A stretch of 64,000 nt of DNA from Montifringilla adamsi (lineage: Eukaryota > Chordata > Aves > Passeriformes > Passeridae), in contig JAGGNK010006559.1 of assembly GCA_017590115.1 (NCBI GenBank), positions 14,078,478 to 14,142,477 of the forward strand. Reading direction: 5' to 3'. Position numbers and translations under genes: made by a program. Below the pieces are notes generated by a model. It was not told the origin of the DNA and made no database searches. It saw only the letters and a list, made by a program, of their open reading frames with translations. Below are positions 37,382 to 51,203 of this stretch, piece after piece (position 1 is the stretch's first letter; every line of letters begins with the position of its first letter).

Positions 37382-40300
37382 GGGGGCTCTTGTTAAGAAG
37401 TGCCCTGATAACTTCACATTGCTCTGTGTAGAGACAGAGAAACACCTGATGCTCTGCATCTCTGAAACTAGTGGGTGAGTTCACAAGGTCACACACAGTG
37501 AAATTAGGCTGTGGTGGTTGAATCTTAATTAAGAGAAAGGCTTAACATTAAGCCATGGGTACAAATAACCTTAGAGTGCCTAATGAGCAAGTGTAATATA
37601 TTCATCTTGCTTCAAATCACATCTGGTAATTTCTTGACAGATTTTATGTATTTGAGCTTCAAAATACGGACTAGGTGATAGCACTGCTGTGAGGAAGAAA
37701 ATGCATCTCATGTAACAGAGTATGTAGACCTTATGATCACAGTGGCCCTTCTGGCCTTAGTCAGTTTGCACTCATATTTCTGTAATTAACAGTATGAGAG
37801 CTATGCAGATATGAAGGTCAGAAACACAACAAAACTCAGCTATTATTCAGTCAATTAGTGATCATCTAAAGATGCGTAAAGAATGACTCCACAAGTGGGC
37901 TAAAGCCTGGAAAGGTCTTACGGTGATTAAGAAACATGATTGAAAACTGGCATGTGGATTGCCATTGGTAGAGGAAAAAGGAAAATGATGCTGTTTGTTC
38001 TTCTCATCTTGCTTAATTACTTTTTGCCATAATTACTCCAAATATAATCACTCTCCATTACTCATGCATAGCAATTTATTGTTTCCATGGGAACTGTGAG
38101 CTGATGGTTGCCAGCCCATTACAAACACCTCCATTTCCCTCCATAAATTGATGTCAAGGTTTTTTACCAACCTGTTGTGAAATATTGAAAATGTTTGCAA
38201 GCTAAAGCCCGTGACAGTAAAGTCTTCAATTCCCCCTTGCTTATATGAAACATTATAAAAGCTAATACAAATATAATCTGCCATGATGTTTCCGATAGAG
38301 CAGTCAAAATTTTGGGCACATTTGTACAGGTTGTGTGATAGATAAACCTGTATAATTATGGGTGTCCTAGGTGAGTTTTAGGAATAATAGTTTTAAAATT
38401 GCTGCTGTCATGAATTCTGCTCACTTGCAATAGTTGTACAACTCTCTGATCATGGCATCCTGTCCCTTTTGAGGGGTGGCCCCCTAACCGGCTGTCAGCA
38501 GTCAATTTTTGTGGAAGAGGCTACATGGTCAGACCAGCACCTCATCCTGTTTATAGCTGTTTCCCAGCTTGCCTACATGCCACACAAGGCTTCCAACAGA
38601 GTTGTAGGTGGCAAGACTGATGTGAATGTGGGCCTTGCTGTTTTCAAGACCTGTGCTTTCTCCTTACTGAAATATACACAGGGCAGTGCTACAAATGAGG
38701 AGCAGAGAGACTTGTTTGTTCTTCATAGGTAAGCCTAACTGGATCATGAACAGAAGAAAAGAAAGAAAAAATAGAAAGAAAACCTCTTCTGTACTTTCAA
38801 TCCTGAAATCTGTGATAGTGCAATATCACAGTGGCCACAGGAAACACCTTTGCTTCCTTCTCCTTATCTTCTGTCATTTGCCACCTTAAGTGAAATTCAT
38901 CTTGCTCTAGTTGTACAAATAAGCTACTGTCACAGCTCTATATCTGTGAAGACAAAATGAATTGCTATGGATTTAAGGATATCCTGATTTAAGGATGGCC
39001 TGATGCACCAATTGAAAACCGATTTCTAATTATTTACATCAGAGGAGGAGAAGGAAGGGTAGGAGGAGAGCGAATAAATGTTGGCGACAGTCGTGTGTGT
39101 GAATGGAATTATTTATGGTCCCAGCTTTCAACCTCTACCTAGGCAATGCTCAGTAGTTTGTAGGCAGTTTGTTATTATATGGAACACAGAATCCTCTGCA
39201 CTTGAGTAATTTTTTTTGCATGTATTTTTCTTTGCATGCCTGTGATAAACCTTGCAGGATCATATTTCTATTATGTTGCCCCTTGTTGCTCTACAGTGTT
39301 ATCCTGAGATGCATTTTCAGATTTCCTCGCATTCATATGGATGAAGATTCAAATATTCTTTTTAACTCCTATGATGATAAAAGGGTTTATTTTACCTCCA
39401 GTTCTACAGACACCTGGCCAAAAGGCACAATTTATGTATAAATGACTACTAAATATCCAGAGAAATAACCTAGTGGCAGCTGAAATCATTCTCAGGGCAA
39501 AATGAGATGCAACGAGGATGTTCAAATATGGACTTAATTTTCGCTGCAGTATTACAGCTGATAATAATGTGTGAAACATGATTGCAAAGAATACTTACAT
39601 TATGATCCCATGCTGGAAAAAATTATTTGTGTAAAACTAATTCAGAACTGCACCTCATAAGGCTTAAAATACTGTTCATAAAAAGGGCTCATGATCATTT
39701 TGCTATGGATGAAATGATAGGTGGATATTTAGGATTTTTTAATCACAGACGTCTCATTAAAATCAGGGGTTCTGGTGTTTTGCTAATTTTGCCACATCCA
39801 GAAGCTTTCTGTAATGTTAATTAAACTAGAACCTTATATTTAAATTATTTTTTCAGTAGATTTAGTTAATTTATAAGGGCAAAAGTTTCTTCCTCTTTAT
39901 GTAAGACAGCACTATTATCAATGGTTCAGTTGAGTATGGAAATGGAAACAAACAGTCTTTCCTACTTCTACTCTATGTCTTGTCATATTTCCCACTCCTC
40001 AATACATTATTTGGAGACTTTTCCTACTTTTCGTTGGTGAATACTCATTTTCTTGTAATTTGAAATCAGTGCAAAAGAACTTGGTGATAAAATGGCTGCT
40101 TCATGGCTGATAAAAAAAAGAAATCATTATAGGAGGAAATATGTTGTGCACTTTGTTTATAAAATTTGACTTAGACCTTGTAATTGGAATCCTTTTCCTA
40201 TGTATGAATGCTATCTACTGTATTTCATTCTGTCTAACTAAAATGATTGAAACAGATCATATTATCTGCTTGGTGACTCAAATTTCTAAAAACGTGTGTG

Positions 40301-42357
40301 TACTAATTAAATTAAAGCTCATAGCACTGAATGCCTGTTCATGTCCTGTATTTCTTATCTGTAAAAACCTGTCACTGTTACTGAAAAATATACTGATTTT
40401 AAATTACTTTTATCCTTCTGACAATTAGTGCTTGAGAGAGAAAGAAGAGGAAGAATATTTGTAAGACTGTATTTCTAAAGCCAAGAACTGTATTACACAT
40501 TATTTTAAGAGGCAAAAGGGTAAGTTAAGGAAGTGCAAATAAGGGTGAAACTGATATATTACTGCTCCATTTTTATGTAGATGATGGTGTCGAGTACATC
40601 CCTTGTGCATCCATTAGGAGAAACAATGGAAGCTGTTCCTATTGCCCAAAGTCCATTCTGTTATCATCCTCCTTGTATTGTAACTCTCCATACACTCCAC
40701 CTGAGCAAAAACAAAGTGACTGCTGAATTAATCTGCTGGACTCCACTGAAGGAAAGCAAAAGATAAAACCATCAATATGTAACAGTAAAAGGTCTTGAAA
40801 GAAATAATTGGGAGACTGTGGATGCCAGCTGCCATTGGGCATTTGGAAAGTTCCCCAGCACGCAATTTTTGGGGATGGATTACTACATGATTTAGCATGT
40901 CAGTTAACCTTCCCACCAGCCATTGTTCTGTTATGATCTGTAATTCATTTTGTTTTTATTTTTTAATCTGATTTAACTTCTCAGGAAGTTAGGGAGTCTT
41001 TCTAATTATTTTGGTTTAAATCAGATCTGATTTTCTCCTGCTACAAAATAGTGTTCAAATTGCTGTTTCTGCAGTCTTTCTCCATGCTACAGTGTTCTTG
41101 TGAAGACAGAAAATGAAGTATTCTCTAAGGAAGATGAAAAATCTCCTGATAAGCCTTTAATGTCATGAAATCTGACCTTTATGTCAGGAAAGCTGCAATG
41201 TCTATCAGGGTGACTTGACCCCATTTGCTATTTCTTAAACAATACAAAATCGAGGGCTTAAGTTCATCCCTGGAAACTCTGTGGAACCACTACTGCTGCA
41301 GAAAGAAAAATGAAAATAAAAATATCTTTTTTTATATGTCACTGGTTTGTGGAACAATTCAGAAATATCTAGATGATTCATAAATATTCTATATCATTGT
41401 TTAATATTGCATTGCATGGAGAATAGTGAATTCCAAAAAACCAGATAAAATTATTGCTCAAAAAAAGCCCACCCTTGGATGTTACCATAAGCCATTCAGT
41501 TAAGGAATTATAAAAAAGCCCCTTAGAGTGGCAGCCAAGACATATTAATCAGACTTTTTTGTCTAGCTGCAGAAAGTAGGGGACATATGTTCTCATCTTC
41601 CTGTTTTCTGTATTTTATCTTAGTATTGCTTCAGATTTACTTTGTATCTTGTTCTTATTTTGCTTTCCCTGTGTGCATCATAAATTTATTCAAAAAATCA
41701 AAATCACAATTCTACAGAACTAGTCATTTACAGGCCTGATATAATAATTTTGTATTAGAAGTATACTCTTACATGTAGCATTACTAGCAATAGCCACAAT
41801 TTCTTGCACCTGCTCCTATATTCTGTCAAAGTGGTCATGAGCTCTGTGGTCCAGCACTGTGTAAGCAAGAGAAACTATCAGTTTACCCAAATTTAAGTGA
41901 CCAGCCTAAAGCAAATAAAGTTTCCACAGAGACATCAAACAGATGTTGCCAGAACATCTCATTGTGCAAGCATTATCATCCCATTAGGAGCTCTGAGATA
42001 CTCTGTTCCATTAAAGCAGGGGCAGGCAGGCTGGACTAGGTGTCTAAAACATGATGTAGCTCTGTGCATCTGTTTACTGTGCTTGGTCATGCCTAACCCT
42101 CACTGCTTCTAATGAGGTTTTTCGTGAAGTTAATTGTATTACAAGGTTTTGCCTCTAAGAGCTCTGTGACTGCAGCTGCAAGTCTGCTTTGGTTAAATCA
42201 CTGAAAGCAGGTGCCTGTTGCATTCTGAAAGCTTATTTTGGTATAGATTTCTTCAGAGGTTTTTCTTTTGTTATTGTTTTGTATTTTAGCTCTTTATTGT
42301 TTGTCAAAATCTGCTTTCGTTGATGTTAAAGAGAGTATTCTTTCTAATGGTGTGTGT
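37382..42357. other. Gene-free intergenic DNA
   Basis: Mostly AT-rich. A moderately GC-rich stretch at 38440-38720 carries an 87-codon ORF (38469-38732, +) that I do not recognise. A direct repeat of GATTTAAGGAT occurs near 38969-38996. No gene is supported. Confidence 0.55.
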
Positions 42358-42484
42358 TCCTGGAAACATTCAAGGTAGGGCTGGGTGGATCTTTATTGCA
42401 ACCTGACCAAGCTGAAGATGCTCATTGCAGGGTGCCCCACCTAGATAACCTCTAAAGCTCCCTTCCATCCCAAACCATTCTGTA
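42358..42484 (+). mobile_element. CR1 LINE, 3' end fragment
   Basis: This is the sense-strand CR1 3' terminus. GGATCTTTATTGCAACCTGA, GCTGAAGATGCTCATTGCAG, GATAACCTCTAAAGCTCCC and TTCCATCCCAAACCATTCTG match the usual order of the CR1 tail. It is 5'-truncated and non-coding. Its last bases are caught in the 32-bp tandem duplication that follows. Confidence 0.87.
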
Positions 42485-42535
42485 ATTGCTCTCAGTAGGA
42501 TTAAAACCATTCTGGATTGCTTTCAGTAGGATTAA
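42473..42535. repeat. 32-bp tandem duplication spanning the CR1 end and its flank
   Basis: The unit beginning AACCATTCTG and ending CAGTAGGATTAA occurs at 42473-42504 and again at 42505-42535 with few differences. The first ten bases of each unit are CR1 tail sequence. Confidence 0.85.
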
Positions 42536-43779
42536 TAACAGCAAGAGAATAGTGGTGTAAGTAATGTAATGGACCAGCACCGCTGGACCAGGACCTCCAC
42601 ACTCTTGGATATGACATTCCCTGCATCATCCAACACTTGTAATTGAGACATGGGGCTGTTGTCCTCTGAGAGACTCATGAGGAGTGTCTCGCCTTCTTCC
42701 CAGGCTCCTGGAGGTGGAGCTCTGACAATACCAGCTGTCATTGAGGTCCTGCACAATCTCACCTGCCTGGTGCTGGAATGGTGTCTTCTGCACCATTCAG
42801 AATGCAACAGCTTCTGGGGGACTTTTGTGAGCAACTGATCACAATTACCTGATGCAGGCCAGTCCCATTATTTTTTACATACCTTGATTTTTTTCTTCTG
42901 TACAAGTTTAGTTCATAGTCCATCCTAAACAATGCACCTAGTATATTTTGTTAATTTTACTGGAGTGGTGCTCCTGAAATCCAAAAGCAGCTTTCCACAG
43001 TCCTTAATGCTGTCCTTACAGAGAGAAACAACGTGTTCTCCCATACACTTCTTAAATAAGGACCATCAAACTAAAGAATGTTGGGTAAGAAGTAATGGAA
43101 AGGATTAGCAGTACAACTGTTATTTCATACACCAGTCATTTGGTATTTTCAACAAATGCAAAGTTATTTATTAGCTTGCTAAGCTAGCTGCTAATGTTTA
43201 TGAGCTTAGCAACTAAGTTACAGGGTCAGATGACTAAAAATATGTTTTGGAGGGAAATATTCTGGGGACTTGTAAAGAAAAAACACAAAATGAGATCAGG
43301 ATTGATTAGGTTAGGGTAGGGAGAAGAATGCTTGAAGAGTACAGTATCTCTGTACCGAAAATATCAAGTGAGGAAAATATAACCATGGCTTTCTAACAAT
43401 CCTGTAGGCCAAAATCTTATTTTCTGATAATTTCTGCAAAACCCTTAACAGTTAAATTAAAGAGCCCCATTCCTTCCTGAATCTAATTGACTTGTATCTT
43501 TTGCTTTCCCAAATATCGTATATTTAATCTTAATTCACTGTTCCTTTCCTCTGCCAAATGCAAGCATACAAAGTCTCCTATGACCCAAATTGTAGTAGCT
43601 CTAAAATCAGAGAAGACAATTAAAATAATAGTCTGTAAATCATGGAAAATAAATATTAGAGCAGTCCCGAACAATACTGGGGTCAGATGTATCTCAAAAT
43701 GTCTCTCTTTTTTCACTTTTTCCTTTAAACGACCTCTGCTGAAGCCATTCCCTGGTGAAGGCACCTCATTTCTCCCATG
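42536..43779. other. Gene-free intergenic DNA
   Basis: The first 300 bases are moderately GC-rich with 60-100-codon ORFs on both strands that match nothing I know. The rest is AT-rich. Confidence 0.5.
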
Positions 43780-44150
43780 GAGGAAAGTGCTGCTCCTCCG
43801 AAGTCCTCAGGTTAGTAGAAACATGATAGCAGTGTGGGAGACCCCAAGAAAACCTGTTTGGTGTCACCTGCCAGGAACAGACCCCTCCTGTGCAGCTGCT
43901 CTGGCCCTCAGCCATGGCCAGGCAGGACTGTAGGGATGGGGCCGAGCTGAGTCTGGCTGATCCTGGCTCAGGGTCCATGGCCAGGCAGGATCAGGCTATT
44001 GGAAGGTGAAGACTGACCCTGGTGCAGCATCCCTGGGGCAGGGGCTGACAGCCCTGGGGGGTGAGAGGGGGTCCTGGGCAATGGGCAAGTGAGGGCAGCC
44101 CCCCGGCTTGGGCAGGGAGAGGCAGGAGTGTGGATGCTCTTGGGAGCCTG
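43780..44150. other. GC-rich patch with repeats and G-runs
   Basis: This block of about 370 bp is much richer in G and C than its surroundings. A 16-bp repeat, CCATGGCCAGGCAGGA, occurs exactly at 43912-43927 and 43975-43990. Four G-runs between 44035 and 44075 could fold as a G-quadruplex on the + strand. It has no convincing coding content. It may be a diverged transposon piece or a GC-rich minisatellite remnant. Confidence 0.55.
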
Positions 44151-47100
44151 AGGTAAATAATCAGCTTTTTCCTTTGCAAACTCATCAACACTTTAACCAG
44201 AAGATGGAGCCTGAAATTAACTTGTGCTAATGATACAGAGCTGACTGGAAAACTGGAGGAATGGTGTATAAACCCCATGCACTGGTGAAGGAGCAGGTAA
44301 GTCCGTTGCATTCAGACAGATATTATTGTGCATTTATTCCATGTAAAACTTCCAAATATTCATTGATTATTAGGAGCTGAGAAATATTTTTTAGGGATTG
44401 AATACACCTGAGAAAAATATTTCACAGAGCTGTAGCATATAATAGACAAATCATATGCTATATCATAAAAGGCTGTATTTTCCACATAGCACATAAATAT
44501 AGGAGCACTGTAAAATTATGCCTGTTTTTGCACAATGTACCAGACTAATAATTATTCCCTAGATCAGTCTAAGGGCATGGTTCTGAAGAAAGTATTTGCC
44601 TAACCATCTTTGCAAGGTTTTTGTTTGTTTCTTAGCAGGAGCATAGGAACCAATAGACGTTAAACCAGGTTAATGTGAGAGCATTATGAATCATTTATAT
44701 TTTATCAATCTGGACAGAAAATTATAAAATTATTAATAGAGCTAGAACTCTAAAGAGTCAATAGATTGCTAAGTATCTACTTTTTCTACTCTGGTGCAGA
44801 TAATAATAAGAATTTGGGTTTCATAATGCGTTCTATTTGTCTGCAATGATGACTTACACATCATGTGAAAACACATTTACAAATGTGCTTGATTAACAGC
44901 AGTGATTTGAGTTTCTGTTGCTCTACATATATATTTTATCTTGGGAATTTTGGTAGCAATTGGAAAGAGCTGTTTGGAATGTTGCATGTTACTGTAAGCA
45001 AAAAGTAAATATAAATGAGGCCAGTTGATGAGATAGCTGTGGGTTCCAATGACCAAATCTGTTGCTAGGCTCATAGTCCCAAAATCAGAAAGTCCCCAGC
45101 CTCAGAGTGCAAATCACTGATATGTTATGAACACATTTTTCAGCTCTGCTTCAAAAAAAGCTGTCTGTTAACTTGTTGCCAGAAAGGTTTGTGCTGGACA
45201 ACATTCTGCAAACTGTGTAAAAGACACACAAAAATACAAGATGACACCTACTCCATATTGTGTACTCCAACAGACTGCAGTAGTATATTCACATTTAACA
45301 GGGGTCAAACTGTGGCACTGAGTGACTGAGTGGTGCCCAGAGGTAAGGGATAAGAGTCACACATCCAAGGAGTGCCTTAAAAGAAAGCAAAACCCAGAAA
45401 TATTGCCTCTTCAAAACAGAAAAACTCACACCAATAAAATTCTTTGCAAATTCTACTGATGACAGTGATAACTTAACTAATAAAGAAAACAAAGCAAAAG
45501 AGTGGCTAAGCTCTTATGGTTTGCACACTAAAACTATTAAAATTTTGCTGTAGTAGTTGATGGACATGGCAATTCATTAAAAAAATCTAAATTATGTGAG
45601 AATTAAATCTTCCATAAATTGCATAAGTAATGCCTGTGATGACCTAAGCTTGTGTTATTTTATATTTAATTAATGTTAATGCTAATCCAAGTGGCTTCAA
45701 ATGTTGTGTGGGTAACCTATGAAGGGACAAAATCTTGCATCCTCAATTAAATAATTGGCTTGCATACCATGCTTTTTTTGCATTGCCTGTTTGCGTGTCT
45801 CTCTCCAGGATTACAGATACTACCTTGCAACATGACAGTTAATATGCAGGAAAAGAAAAAAAAACACTATTACAGATCTAATTTTAAAAATAAATAACAG
45901 AAAATTCTAGCTAGATATGTCAAGTTTTTTAATCAACTTAGTGAAAAAACATGAGAATCTGGTACATTCCCAAGCTGCTGATATTGAAGTTTTGGTATTT
46001 GAAATTTTTTTGTTTTGACAGAGCTCCTTGTTTTCTCTCTTTCCTTGCCAGGATGCTGTTACAACCAAACATTCTTCATTATTCTATTGTGTGAGAATGA
46101 CAGGTTCTTGAAAGGAAATGAGCAGCTTTGTTTACTACTAAACTGTTAATATCAATTTACAGTTATTTATAGGAAGAAGGAAGGTACCAGTATTTTAATA
46201 ATTACTGAAATCATGCATTTGTTATTAGATACAGCATTGTTAGGTAATATGGTTTTGACTTAATACAATATTTTTTAAAAAGCTAATGCTAATTATAGTT
46301 AGATACATTTTGAGCTCAGAGGTGAACTATCATTTTCTTTTGATGGATCTCCCTAATTAAACCACTCAGAAAATTTCATCTGCCTCAGCTACAGGTTTCT
46401 CACGGAAAGAGCAGGAACTTTCTACAGGCACATATACATTTCATTTTAGTATTTGCTTTCCTGGTTCTCTCCCAGCCAAAACTGTAATGGGAGTTTCATG
46501 GGCACCGTAAACCAGCATATCCTTAATCAGGTTCTCTGTGAGCTTCAGGATATAGCTCCCTGAATGCAACTTGTGCCAGTAGAAATATGGGGTGATAGAG
46601 GCAGAGGGTGAGCACTTGCAAGCAGGAGATATACTGGGTTTTTGACAGCTGTGCCTGCTTTTTGTCATTGTAAAGCAGTTGTGAAATTACAGCTTGTCAT
46701 TAGATTTGAGACATATCTTAGAAATGTCCACTAGCAAAGGCGATAATGATTAACACTAAATCTCCCTAGCTCATGATGATTTTTTCTTACATTCCTTGTC
46801 TGTATTAAGTATGTTTATCCCTTATTTAACCCAAGAGACTGCTTTGCTTATAACCTCAGACCTTAAAATTCTAAATGAAAATTGCCCATCTCAGTCCCAT
46901 TCCACTGCAGCACCAATCAGTTCTATGCCATCTCATTACTCTCTCCTCTGGCACAGAAGAACAATTTCCATCCATTTCCAATCCATTTCCCTACTGACAT
47001 TTCTCTGTATTCAGACCAAGTGTTCCTTAGCCTTCAGCAAGAGCATTTCCGGCCTTTTTTTTTTTTTTTTTTTTTTTTGCATTTATATATCTCTGCCAAA

Positions 47101-48632
47101 GGATGGAAGGGTCTAATCAAACTTTTCTTCTTACCTGGGGCAAGCTGCCAATATAGCAATGAGCTCAGTGCAGAGTTTGGTTTGTCAAGTTTCTCTGACA
47201 GACTGTACTCACACCTTGCTCCTAGATCAGTTGGGAAGAAAGTGCTGGCATCAAGTGTACTGCAAATCCAATAACTAGTGTGCTGCTTTTGTGGATATTT
47301 GAAGCTAATCTCAGCTGATAGAAAGTGCTTCATGCAGGTGCATTTTCTGATGGGCATGTAGTATTTTTTCATTATTTAATATTCTGTTGGAAAAGGCCTT
47401 AATTCATGTCTTCTTTCTGCCTGCTCTTTATTTGACCTTAGTGAAACAAAGTAGCTTAGCTATTGAGTTATTTGGCTTGTGGAATAGCAAATTTTGACAA
47501 ACCTGGAACAGCCTGTGGTAAAGAATGGCTTTTATATTATCTTCAAAGGGGCATCTGAAACATGAAAAACACACTGAAAATGTGGGCAGGTGTAAAGATG
47601 GATTACACCTAGGGGCTGGAGCTGTTGCAGAGACCTGCCAGGGATAGCTGGTTGATGCATGGTGGGAATGCAATTTGAGAGAGAATGAGCTGGCTGCCAT
47701 GTCTTGTCTTAGAGTGCACCACGAGTGTTTAAACACCTTTCCACTTACCATGGAAAATTTGCTAAAATAATCTTATGTTACTCCCAAATCCTGTTCAGAT
47801 CCTGTCACAATTGATATTTTAAAACCAAACAAGAATGTAGGTACAATTCATGTACTAAGTAGTCTCCTAACTTCGGACACCTTCTAGAGCATATTACAAA
47901 AGCTGGCACTCAAATACAACTTTCCTTGCCCATATTTCCAAAGACACACCACCAGGCCATTTCACCACTCCACCTCTTGCCAGTCAGTCTTAATTTTGAG
48001 CAATATGCATACAATGAAATAAAGAAAATGTATGCATTTACACTGGAATTTAACTGCTCTTAGAGCTTATTGAACGTTAAAATGGAAATGATGATTTATT
48101 GAGTGGTTTGCAGTTAAGCTAAAATTCCTGGTAATTTTAAAGACATTTCTTCATGATAGATGATTAACACTAAAGTTTTAAAGAAAGCCTAACCTCTGAA
48201 CCAGATCCTGTCTCTGTTTAGAATGCTGAAAGAAAATTTTAATACAGTATTTCTGAGTAGCAACTATGACTAGATTTAAAAATCCTAAACTTGCATTAAT
48301 TGCATCTAATTAAATAAATCAGTTTATGCTAAAATACATACTACTGATAGTTTATATTTTTCTTGATGTGTTATATATTAGGTAGGTTTATATTACTAAT
48401 TAAGAACTTTATTAATATGACTTAATGTGACTTCTAGTTTCTATACACATTCAACATTTTATAAATATTAAAGAATGGTATCAACTCTGCAAAGAAAATG
48501 CTTTAATTTGTCACTTATTTAAATTTGCATTATGAATTCATGCCTTTATATCATTAGCTGATATTTTACTAGAAGTTCAGCATGATCCTTAGGTTGTTCA
48601 AAGCATAATTTTATATAATCCAGTTATATTCA
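44151..48632. other. Gene-free intergenic DNA
   Basis: AT-rich with one poly(T) tract (listed). ORFs up to 130 codons around 46.8-47.4 kb arise from the homopolymer and are low complexity. Confidence 0.6.
47055..47078 (+). repeat. Poly(T) tract of 24 bases
   Basis: A homopolymer run in intergenic DNA, responsible for the lysine- or phenylalanine-rich chance ORFs around it. Confidence 0.9.
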
Positions 48633-48792
48633 ATAGGGCCAAGCACAAGGTCCTGCCCCTGTTCAAGGCCACATTGAATGGGGCTTCAAGAAACCTGGGC
48701 TAGTGGGAGGTGTCTCTGATCATGGCAGGAAAGCTGGACTACATGATATTTAGATGTCCTTTCCAACCTGGGCCCTTCTCTGAAGCTATATA
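48633..48792 (+). mobile_element. CR1 LINE fragment with internal deletion
   Basis: Sense CR1 blocks are present in order: CCAAGCACAAGGTCCTGCCC, TTCAAGGCCACATTGAATGG, GCTAGTGGGAGGTGTCTCTG, CATGGCAGGAAAGCTGGAC and GTCCTTTCCAACCTGGG. The first block is joined directly to the second although they are further apart in full CR1 elements, which indicates an internal deletion. Non-coding. Confidence 0.85.
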
Positions 48793-51203
48793 ATTTTAGG
48801 GATTTTTTTTAGGGAGTTTCATATAGGATATTCATATTTGTGGGTTTTGCTGTTTATACATTTAAATAACCATGTGAATTTATCTGCCTTTTCATGCATA
48901 TTTTGTGTATTTTATTGGTTTCCATCCTCTGCTGCCAGAAGCTAAGATATTATCATCCCACTGCTGGATTCTGAGGTTGCTGTGGTTTTCTGATTTTCAG
49001 AGAGGAAAGGGGTTAATACCATCACATTGTTATAGGCAGCCTGAGTCTGCTTATTTCTACTAGAAAAGGAGACATGCAGTGCCTTTTTACCTACTTATGG
49101 ACTGCAGGCTTTTAGCTTGAAATCTTTTTTCACAGCTCAGATTTTTCACTCAGGCAGGCAGTCAGTCAGTCACTCACTCAGGTACTCTTTTCCCTTCCCC
49201 AGGTCACTTTCACACTCTTTTTGTTTGCATAATCTGAAAGGGTTTTTTTGTCATCCACTGGAATATTTAGAACTGAAATACTTTCTTGTGACTGACACTG
49301 TGTTTGGATAGCTGGATATTTTACAATCTCATGTTTAACTAGATTATATCACACTGCAATCATCTGGGAGCATATTAGAGATGGACTAAATGGAAAGACA
49401 TATGTACATTCTTAATGTATTTTATACATATAGATGATATCTTTTTTAATCCATCTGTCTCTTTATTTCAGCACACTGAAGGCATATTAAAGATTATTAA
49501 GCATTCAGGGACGGCTGAAGTGCCATAGTAATTGCAGAAGTGGTGCAAGAAGCAGAGGGATACTCAAAGCAGTTAACAAACACTCATGGCAAGTATTTTG
49601 TAATGATCAGGCTCTGCCTTTATCGGTGTTTCAGAAACAACTGGGGATAAATAAATCACATAAATGTATTCAGGACCACAAATGTAGAGTAAGGGTCAAA
49701 GAAATTGTAAACTGCAGAATCTTCAAAATTAACAACTAGTACAAAAAAGCATGTGTCAGATGCTTGGAGGACCAGTTGATTGCTTTTCAGATATAGATCT
49801 GGGGGAAGGAAAGTGGATCTTTAAATGTCACTTGGGGAAGGGCAGAATGGGAAGGAAAAACTAAGAAAAGGCATCCATGAAGCAGAAAAGCTTTAGTGTA
49901 CTTTGAGATCTTGACAGATGTACTTATGATTAAGCTTGGCTGTGAAAAATATAGATGTCATTGCTGTTTTACTAGTATGAGACAATAAAATGTCAGCAAC
50001 TCACAAGTAACTGCAACTCATATAAAACAGCCACAAGGATAACATAGTCATGCCAAGTTCCACTAGTAATTATATGTGTACAGGCAGCAATTTTAACTTG
50101 CTCCTGCAAAATGCAATAAAAACATAAATCTGAAGTTTAATCCTGTAAATTTACTGTTACTAAATGCTTGCTTATAACATATTTATTAAAATTTAGGTCT
50201 GTGTTTTTACAGTTTGTTGCATAGTGACAGAACAGTCTACAGTATAAATTACAAAGCTCTGGAATAACAGCAAAATTGGTTTCAAATGAGATAGTCCTAC
50301 AAAACAGAGGCAGCATAAACATCTGGACTGTTTGTATGGCTTAAACAAGGCTGAAGAATGTACTGTCCTGTATAGGCATAAAGCAGGGAATTTAAATTAA
50401 TTGTTCTAGTACAGGTACGAACCACTGCTTTTTATTGTTACCACTGACCACTGAGTGTTTCCATTAACTCAGCGAGGCTAAAGGAAATACTGAAGACCTA
50501 GTAAACATTGTTTGTAAGCTCAATGTTTCCTGAAAGAGGGGAAAATAGTTCTGTAGTAGTATGTATTGCCTATTACTATGAACATATAAATAGATCTAGA
50601 GTTCCTGAACAGCAATAAATGGGTGGTATTGTGCAGAGATAAATTGGAACCTGTCAGTTTCCTGTCTTCCTACAAAATAGTTCTATAAGATGCATTTGAA
50701 GGAGATGTTGTCCACAGAGATAAATGTTGCTTTTGTGATAGCAGAGGGAGTGGAAAAGGTATTGAGTTTATCAATTTGTCTGACATCCATGATAACGAAA
50801 ACCTAGGAAACGGAAGAAGGAAGAAAAATATATGCTGTCACTTCTTTCATACTTCTTTCATAGCTAAGGAAAAAACCTACTTTTTAGAAATGTAACTACT
50901 TAGATTTTCACTATTGATTAAATAAAGCAAAAGATCTAGACAATGATAAGTTTTATATATGAAGAATCTGCAACTCTAAAAGAAAACACTTAGTTGAATT
51001 CCTGATTGCATTATTTTTTTCCTTTGATGCACTGTGAAAAGCAGCTGAATTACTAGCAACTGTGGGAGCTGGAGAGAAGCTAACAAAATTTTCTGAGCCC
51101 TACCTTACCATCTGTAAGATTTTACTTAGCCACAGCAACTATCAAACTGTTGCCTTCCATAATAGTTGAAAGATTTCCTTAGTAAGACCTTGATCAGTAC
51201 AAA
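48793..51203. other. Gene-free intergenic DNA
   Basis: AT-rich. A short run of CAGT/CACT tetranucleotides occurs near 49155-49185. Nothing else is recognised. Confidence 0.6.

Noticed and set aside
36762..37478. 238-codon ORF on the + strand
   Set aside because: It runs through degenerate repeats of an LTR-like element; the opposite strand is also open, and there is no recognisable domain.
38469..38732. 87-codon ORF on the + strand
   Set aside because: Moderately GC-rich but with no recognisable family or splice context. Not supported as a gene.
43487..43933. 148-codon ORF on the + strand
   Set aside because: Low-quality composition, no domain, and it crosses from AT-rich DNA into the GC-rich patch. 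Probably chance.
46796..47372. Overlapping ORFs of 106-130 codons
   Set aside because: They pass through a 24-base T tract as poly-Phe or poly-Lys and match nothing I know.
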